Assembly: GCA_023420435.1 (NCBI GenBank)
Contig: JAEZWE010000012.1
Location: 1 to 9,958 of the forward strand
DNA length: 9,958 nucleotides
Source of the DNA: Bacteroidota bacterium
GTDB lineage: Bacteria; Bacteroidota; Bacteroidia; Flavobacteriales; Weeksellaceae
Reading direction: 5' to 3'
A model generated the notes under the pieces. That model ran no database searches and was not told where the DNA came from. It saw only the letters and a list, made by a program, of their open reading frames with translations. The position numbers and the translations under genes are program-made. Positions 5,697 to 9,958 of the stretch are shown here, one piece after another. Every line of letters starts with the position of its first letter. The first letter of the stretch is position 1.

Positions 5697-6970
5697 TACT
5701 TATTTCCCCACTTTCTTTTTTGCTCTTCTTTAATTTTTTTCTCTGTGGAATTTTCTCCTGGATGGTATAAAACGGTTCCTTTTATTTCTTCAGGTAAAAA
5801 TTCCAAATTCACAAAATTGCCTTCGTGAGAATGCGCATAATCGTAATTTTTACCGTAATCCAAATCTTTCATCAATTTTGTTGGTGCATTTCTTAAATGC
5901 AAAGGAACAGGAAGATTTCCGGTTTTTTTCACCAAATCCATAGCTTCATTAATTGCGAGATAGGTAGAATTCGATTTTGGAGAAACTGCCAAATAAACTG
6001 CGGTTTCACTTAAAATAATTCTGGCTTCCGGTTTTCCGATGACATTTACAGCCTGAAAACAATTGTTGGCAACAACCAAAGCATTTGGATTCGCTAAACC
6101 AATATCTTCAGCAGCTAAAATCAGCATTCTTCGGGCAATAAATTTGACATCTTCTCCACCAGTTAACATTCTGGCAAGCCAATAAACGGCAGCATTGGGA
6201 TCGGAACCTCGCATCGATTTGATGAAAGCAGAAATAATATCATAATGCTGTTCTCCATTTTTATCGTAAAGAGCCATGTTTTCCTGTAAAACAGACAATA
6301 CATCTTCATTCGAAATTCCTACTTTTTCCGAATTTTTGAAATTATTTAAAACAATTTCTACAGAATTGATGAGTTTTCTGGCATCTCCACCGGAATACTG
6401 AATAAAAGCTTGCTTATCTTTCAGCAAAAAATCCGTTTCTTCATTTTCATTGAATTTCTTAAGAGCAATTTCAGCCAGTTCTTCCAGTTTTTCAAAACTT
6501 AAAGATTTTAAGACATAAACTTGTGAACGGGAAAGCAATGCAGATACCACTTCAAAACTTGGATTTTCTGTTGTGGCGCCAATTAAAACAATCCAACCTT
6601 TTTCCACCGCATGAAGCAATGAATCTTGCTGCGATTTATTAAAACGGTGAATTTCATCAATAAATAAAATGGGTGATTTACCGGAAAACAAATTTTGCTT
6701 TTTTGCGTCTTCAATCACATCACGAACTTCTTTTACCCCACTTGAAACCGCTGAAAGTTTATAAAATTTTCTTCCTGATTTTTCAGAAATAATCTCTGCT
6801 AAAGTGGTTTTTCCGGTTCCTGGAGGTCCCCAAAAAATTAAGGAATTCAAAGTATCATTCTCCAACATTTTCCGGATGGTTCCTTGTTGTCCGGTGAGAT
6901 GTTCTTGTCCCAAAACCTCATCAAGATTTTTGGGTCGCAATTGTTCCGCTAATGGACTTTTTTGATTCAA
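5693..6970 (-). CDS. rarA: Replication-associated recombination protein RarA (MgsA), AAA+ ATPase
   Basis: A 425-residue protein of normal RarA length. It has the family opening PLAEQLRPKNLDEVLGQEHL (residues 6-25), Walker A GPPGTGKT at 48-55 (Lys54), Walker B ILFIDE at 101-106, sensor 1 GATTEN at 131-136 and LLSRSQ with arginine-finger candidate Arg148. The C-terminal tetramerisation region contains the RarA-typical SMRGSDPNAAVYWLARM and LAAEDIGLANP segments. RarA is a clamp-loader-like ATPase acting at stalled forks and single-stranded DNA gaps; that role is from the family. The start at 6970 is TTG: upstream in frame there are only ATT, ATA and then TAA at 6995-6997, and the next in-frame ATG would delete the N-terminal motif. 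A good promoter sits 20 bp upstream. It converges with the small membrane protein gene and diverges from yidD. Confidence 0.97.
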   Translation of the reverse strand: MNQKSPLAEQLRPKNLDEVLGQEHLTGQQGTIRKMLENDTLNSLIFWGPPGTGKTTLAEIISEKSGRKFYKLSAVSSGVKEVRDVIEDAKKQNLFSGKSPILFIDEIHRFNKSQQDSLLHAVEKGWIVLIGATTENPSFEVVSALLSRSQVYVLKSLSFEKLEELAEIALKKFNENEETDFLLKDKQAFIQYSGGDARKLINSVEIVLNNFKNSEKVGISNEDVLSVLQENMALYDKNGEQHYDIISAFIKSMRGSDPNAAVYWLARMLTGGEDVKFIARRMLILAAEDIGLANPNALVVANNCFQAVNVIGKPEARIILSETAVYLAVSPKSNSTYLAINEAMDLVKKTGNLPVPLHLRNAPTKLMKDLDYGKNYDYAHSHEGNFVNLEFLPEEIKGTVLYHPGENSTEKKIKEEQKRKWGNKY

Positions 6971-6989
6971 AATCGAAAATTTTATTCTC

Positions 6990-7021
6990 CAAATTTAAAA
7001 ACTAAACACAGAATTTTCAAA
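6990..7021 (-). promoter_or_regulatory. Bacteroidetes-type promoter for rarA
   Basis: On the minus strand TTTG (7021-7018) is followed by 20 bp and TAAATTTG (6997-6990), a perfect -7 match with the same spacer length as the promoter at 2696-2727. Transcription would begin near 6984, giving a leader of about 13 bases before the TTG start at 6970. This supports that start codon. Confidence 0.7.
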
Positions 7022-7060
7022 CATTTTTGAAACTCAAAGTTTAAATTTCAAATTTATAAG

Positions 7061-7068
7061 TATTTTTG
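7061..7068 (+). promoter_or_regulatory. Candidate -7 element for yidD-lgt
   Basis: TATTTTTG matches TAnnTTTG exactly. It ends 7 bp before the TTG start of yidD, so transcription would begin at or within a few bases of the start codon, implying a leaderless or nearly leaderless mRNA. No TTTG lies at the proper -33 distance, which weakens the call. Confidence 0.4.
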
Positions 7069-7075
7069 CACTGTT

Positions 7076-7324
7076 TTGAAAATCACCTTCAATAAAATTA
7101 TCACTTTTCCACTGATTGTTCCTATAAAAATCTATCAGTGGTTTATCTCTCCTATTTTACCTTCAAATTGCCGATACGAACCCACTTGTTCTCATTACAT
7201 GGTGGAAGCTTTGCAAGTTCACGGTATTTTTAAAGGATTTTATTTAGGAATTATGAGAATTATGCGTTGTCATCCTTGGGGAGGAAAAGGATATGATCCT
7301 GTTCCACCAAAAAATAAATTATAA
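7076..7324 (+). CDS. yidD: Membrane protein insertion efficiency factor YidD
   Basis: An 82-residue protein of the usual YidD length. Diagnostic features: an amphipathic N-terminal helix (about 8-24), WFISPILPSNCRYEPTCSHY at 22-41 with Cys32 and Cys38, and MRCHPWGGKGYDPVP at 63-77 with Cys65. YidD is an inner-membrane-associated helper of YidC/Sec membrane protein insertion. The start is TTG at 7076; upstream in frame there is no ATG before a TGA at 7028-7030, and the first internal ATG (residue 42) would remove the core motif. The gene is 26 bp upstream of lgt on the same strand with no terminator, forming an envelope-biogenesis pair. It diverges from rarA across a 105-bp spacer. Confidence 0.96.
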   Translation: MKITFNKIITFPLIVPIKIYQWFISPILPSNCRYEPTCSHYMVEALQVHGIFKGFYLGIMRIMRCHPWGGKGYDPVPPKNKL

Positions 7325-7350
7325 AAAAATAAAAAAACTATTCATAAAAA

Positions 7351-8220
7351 ATGTTGAATCTATTGTACACCACTTGGGATCCTTCTACCGGAATTAATCT
7401 GGGACCTATAACCCTTCATTATTACAGTTTAATGTTTATTTTGGCTTTTGGTTTGGGGTATATTATTATGACCAAAATTTTTAAAATTGATAATGTAAAC
7501 CAAAAATATTTAGAACCATTATTTACCTGGACTTTGGTGGGAACTATTTTGGGTGCAAGATTAGGGCACGTTATTTTTTATCAGCCTGAACTTTTTAAGC
7601 AGGATTTTTGGTCTGTTTTTCTACCCATACAAACAAAACCTGAATTCAAATTTACCGGATTTTCCGGATTGGCAAGTCACGGAGCTACGATTGCTTTAAT
7701 TTTCACTACAATTTATTACGCTTATAAAATCATCAGAAAAAATCCTTTTTGGGTGTATGACAGAATTGGAATTGTAGTAGCTCTTGGTGGCGCTTTTGTA
7801 AGAATTGGAAATTTTTTTAATTCGGAAATTATCGGGAAACCAGCCCCTGAAAATTCTCCTTTTGCGGTTCTTTTCCCTCAACAAAGTTCAGAGTATGGCG
7901 ATATTGTTGCACGTTATCCTACTCAACTTTTTGAAGCTGGAGGTTATTTTTTACTTTTTGTTCTTTTATGGTTAATTTATAGATATACCAATAAAAAATA
8001 TCAACAAGGCTTTCTTTTCGGATTGTTTTTTATTTTTCTTTGGGCGATAAGATTTTTTGTAGAATTTTTAAAAGAACCTCAAGGTGATGAATTTATCACT
8101 TTTGCAGGATTGAATACCGGACAAATTCTTTCCATTCCTTTTATGTTGGCAGGATTTGTCATTTTATTTACCTCGAAAAACAGAATAATTACAGAAGAAC
8201 AAAACGAGAAACCGGAATAA
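7351..8220 (+). CDS. lgt: Prolipoprotein diacylglyceryl transferase Lgt
   Basis: A 289-residue polytopic inner-membrane enzyme that transfers diacylglyceryl from phosphatidylglycerol to the lipobox cysteine of prolipoproteins, the first step of lipoprotein maturation. Seen signatures: LGARLGHVIFY at 67-77, GLASHGA at 106-112 with His110 (equivalent to the conserved His of E. coli Lgt), the Lgt signature GAFVRIGNFFNSEIIG at 147-162 with Arg151, RYPTQLFEA at 188-196, and IRFFVEFLKEPQ at 233-244 with Arg234. About seven hydrophobic segments are present, and the C-terminal tail is hydrophilic. The start is ATG. It is probably co-transcribed with yidD and ends at an A/T-flanked hairpin shared with the convergent lipoprotein gene. 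All key residues are intact. Confidence 0.98.
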   Translation: MLNLLYTTWDPSTGINLGPITLHYYSLMFILAFGLGYIIMTKIFKIDNVNQKYLEPLFTWTLVGTILGARLGHVIFYQPELFKQDFWSVFLPIQTKPEFKFTGFSGLASHGATIALIFTTIYYAYKIIRKNPFWVYDRIGIVVALGGAFVRIGNFFNSEIIGKPAPENSPFAVLFPQQSSEYGDIVARYPTQLFEAGGYFLLFVLLWLIYRYTNKKYQQGFLFGLFFIFLWAIRFFVEFLKEPQGDEFITFAGLNTGQILSIPFMLAGFVILFTSKNRIITEEQNEKPE

Positions 8221-8249
8221 AAAAAAACCTCAAAATTGAGGTTTTTTTT
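8221..8249. terminator. Bidirectional intrinsic terminator between lgt and the lipoprotein gene
   Basis: CCTCAA (8228-8233) and TTGAGG (8236-8241) form the core stem, extended by a run of seven A on the left (8221-8227) and eight T on the right (8242-8249). Both strands therefore read stem plus T-tract, so it can stop lgt transcription and the convergent lipoprotein transcript. The lipoprotein stop codon lies inside the T-run. Confidence 0.85.
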
Positions 8250-8613
8250 ATTTTATGCTTAAAATGCGAATCATTCCTACATGTTCGTGGTACATCATAC
8301 AAACGGCAATTCCATCAAATTCCGGGCATTCTTTAGGAATTTCATAAGTTACTGTGATTTTAGCTCCTTCTTTATAATTCTGAATTTTTTTGAAGTTACA
8401 AACGAGATAATCTTTGCCTTCAACACGAATATAAGTTCCCGTACAATCCCGAACAATAGTTCCAGAAAAGGATTTTTCCACTGAATTTTGTTTTGATTCA
8501 GATTGATCCATTTTTTTAGAATTTTCTTCTCCTGCTATATTTTTAGGAACATTGGAGCAAGAAATGGAAAGTGCAATTACGACCAACGAAAAAAGATTTT
8601 TAATCAATAACAT
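8248..8613 (-). CDS. Small predicted lipoprotein with four conserved-looking cysteines, function unknown
   Basis: A 121-residue protein. ATG at 8613 is preferred over an in-frame TTG 15 bases upstream because it directly begins a lipoprotein signal peptide: MLLIK, a hydrophobic run, and the lipobox-like LSISC with Cys19. The box is atypical (Ser at -3), so a plain secreted form is possible. After the cysteine comes SNVPKN and a polar linker (about 25-48), without an obvious Bacteroidetes surface-export signal (a charged D/E pair at +2/+3), suggesting a periplasm-facing location. The folded part has GTIVRDCTGTYIRVEG, DYLVCNF, KECPEF and AVCMMYHEH, giving Cys57, Cys72, Cys96 and Cys105 plus two histidines; disulfides or metal binding are possible but not shown. 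It converges on lgt, and lies 39 bp after nnr on the same strand. No named family is recognised. Confidence 0.75.
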   Translation of the reverse strand: MLLIKNLFSLVVIALSISCSNVPKNIAGEENSKKMDQSESKQNSVEKSFSGTIVRDCTGTYIRVEGKDYLVCNFKKIQNYKEGAKITVTYEIPKECPEFDGIAVCMMYHEHVGMIRILSIK

Positions 8614-8638
8614 AGTTTGAATTTTCAAAAAATTAATT

Positions 8639-8646
8639 CAAAAATA
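8639..8646 (-). promoter_or_regulatory. Candidate -7 element for the lipoprotein gene
   Basis: On the minus strand TATTTTTG matches TAnnTTTG and lies 25 bp before the ATG at 8613, giving a plausible leader of under 20 bases. It sits just after the nnr stop codon. No TTG is seen at the expected -33 position, so it is a weak call; co-transcription with nnr is the alternative. Confidence 0.35.
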
Positions 8647-8652
8647 AAGCCA

Positions 8653-9958
8653 CTAATTTTTTAAAATTTTAAAAACTTTTGGAATTTGTTTAATTAAATC
8701 TGAAGCTAACATGGCTTCTTTAGAAAATTTTTCTGCTGCAAAATCACCGGCTTTTCCATGAAGCCAAACTCCAAAAATCGCGGCATCCCGAGATGAATAT
8801 TTCTGGGCTAACAATGAGTTGATGATTCCTGTTAAAACATCGCCACTTCCACCTTTTGCCATTCCAGAATTTCCGTTAATATTGTAAAAAACCTCTTGAT
8901 CCGGAGTTATAACTTGGGAATAATGGTCTTTCAGAACAATAAAAATTTGCAATTCTTTAGAAATTTCTTTTGCTTTTTCCAATCTTTCAAAAGAGTTTTT
9001 AAATTTCCCGAAAAGTCTTTCAAATTCTTTTGGATGTGGCGTAATGATTGAATTTTCAGGAATCAGTTTTAAATATTCTTGATTTTTAGCTAAAATATTC
9101 AGCGCATCAGCATCCAAAACCAACGGTTTTTGGTAATTTTCTAAAAATGTAATGAAAGAATCTTCCGTTTCAGGATCGGTTCCTAATCCCGGTCCAATAC
9201 CGCAAGTAAAATCTTCCTCCACCGGAAATTGAGAGACAAAATCTTTACCGCCATACAAAAACATCGCTTCAGGACATTGGGTTTGCAAAATTTCGTAGCC
9301 ACATTTTGGTGCTAATGCGAAAGTAATTCCACTTCCAGTTCTTAGTGAGGCTTTGGTTGCTAAAACCGCTGCTCCTATTTTTCCAAAACTTCCGGCAATA
9401 AGACAAGCTTTTCCAAAATTACCTTTATGCGAAAAATCTTGTCTTGGTCGGTAAATTTCTTTGATCAATTCCTCATCAATCACATAATTTTCTGTTTTTT
9501 CTTTTTGAATAAATTCTTTACTTAAACCGATATCTAAAATTTGAATTTCCCCACAAAAAACAGCAGTTTCGGGATGTAGGAAAGTTTTTTTCCAAAACTG
9601 AAAACTCAGGGTAAAATCGGTTTTAAAAACGGTAGCATTTTCTTTAAAATAATCATCCGCTGAAATTCCCGAAGGCAAATCAATCGAAATTTTTCGAACT
9701 TTTTGCTGATTCAAAAATTCAATAAGATTTTCAGTTTTCCCTTCTACTTTTCTGATTAATCCTGTTCCAAAAAGTGCATCAATTATGATATTTTCAGAAA
9801 AATTAAAATTTTGTACTTCATGATAATCCAAAACTTCAATTCCGGAAATTTCTTTTATTCTGTTAAAGTGGGTTTTAGCATCTGCACTTTGTTTTTGCAA
9901 ATTTTCGAAATCGGTAAAAACAGTAACGTCAAAACCTTTTTGATAAAGCAATCTAGCC
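8653..9958 (-). CDS. nnr: Bifunctional NAD(P)H-hydrate epimerase / ADP-dependent NAD(P)H-hydrate dehydratase (5' end outside the window)
   Basis: 434 residues are visible with the stop TAG at 8653; the open frame runs off the right edge (it continues as Ala-Arg before Leu-Leu-Tyr), so roughly 70 N-terminal residues including the real start are missing. The N-terminal YjeF_N epimerase domain shows IIIDALFGTGL and DLPSGISAD. The C-terminal ribokinase-like dehydratase domain shows SHKGNFGK, GPGLGT, VLDADALN, TPHPKEFERLFG and the signature GGSGDVLTG with the catalytic Asp. The enzyme repairs hydrated NADH/NADPH: the epimerase interconverts R and S forms and the dehydratase restores the S form using ADP. 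It is cytosolic and housekeeping. It lies just upstream of the lipoprotein gene on the same strand. No anomalies are seen in the visible part. Confidence 0.96.
   Translation of the reverse strand, partial: ARLLYQKGFDVTVFTDFENLQKQSADAKTHFNRIKEISGIEVLDYHEVQNFNFSENIIIDALFGTGLIRKVEGKTENLIEFLNQQKVRKISIDLPSGISADDYFKENATVFKTDFTLSFQFWKKTFLHPETAVFCGEIQILDIGLSKEFIQKEKTENYVIDEELIKEIYRPRQDFSHKGNFGKACLIAGSFGKIGAAVLATKASLRTGSGITFALAPKCGYEILQTQCPEAMFLYGGKDFVSQFPVEEDFTCGIGPGLGTDPETEDSFITFLENYQKPLVLDADALNILAKNQEYLKLIPENSIITPHPKEFERLFGKFKNSFERLEKAKEISKELQIFIVLKDHYSQVITPDQEVFYNINGNSGMAKGGSGDVLTGIINSLLAQKYSSRDAAIFGVWLHGKAGDFAAEKFSKEAMLASDLIKQIPKVFKILKN

Noticed and set aside
8614..8628. Five-residue longer start (TTG 8628) for the lipoprotein
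   Set aside because: The ATG at 8613 gives a compact lipoprotein signal peptide; the TTG only adds polar residues ahead of it.

Overview
The window looks like ordinary core chromosome of an AT-rich member of the Bacteroidetes, most likely a flavobacterium of the Chryseobacterium/Weeksellaceae type. The evidence is the AT-rich sequence with A/T-packed spacers, the absence of Shine-Dalgarno sites, several Bacteroidetes-type promoters (TTTG, about 20 bp, TAnnTTTG), signal peptides ending in a Ser/Ala-Gln-type site, and protein wording typical of that group. No tRNA, rRNA, CRISPR array, insertion sequence, phage gene or integration scar was seen. No gap between genes exceeds about 135 bp.

Left part (1-2749, minus strand): dnaA, then a low-molecular-weight protein tyrosine phosphatase, then an RsmI-related SAM-dependent methyltransferase cut by the left edge. 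A hairpin terminator follows dnaA, and a DnaA-box-like 9-mer lies in the dnaA upstream spacer, next to a clear divergent promoter. Middle (2750-5696, plus strand): a YbgC/FadM-type acyl-CoA thioesterase; a secreted GH43-like glycosidase with discoidin (F5/8 type C) and Fn3-like C-terminal domains, broken by an in-frame TAA; a small secreted protein resembling a piece of a TonB-receptor plug; a strong UUCG-loop terminator; and a 75-residue two-helix membrane protein whose ATG directly follows the terminator's T-tract. Right part (5693-9958): rarA (minus) diverges from yidD-lgt (plus), an envelope-biogenesis pair. A bidirectional terminator separates lgt from a convergent small lipoprotein gene, and nnr (NAD(P)HX repair enzyme), cut by the right edge, lies upstream of that lipoprotein gene.

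The genes form short transcription units rather than one system. Themes are replication and its maintenance (dnaA, rarA), membrane protein and lipoprotein maturation (yidD, lgt, with a lipoprotein next door), metabolite repair (nnr), and acyl or sugar metabolism (thioesterase, GH43). I do not see a convincing undescribed multi-gene system. The points most worth a second look are the single in-frame stop that splits the GH43 catalytic residues between two open segments, the terminator/start-codon junction at 5445-5471, the paired TTG starts of rarA and yidD with a possibly leaderless yidD mRNA, and the small duplicated plug-like secreted protein.
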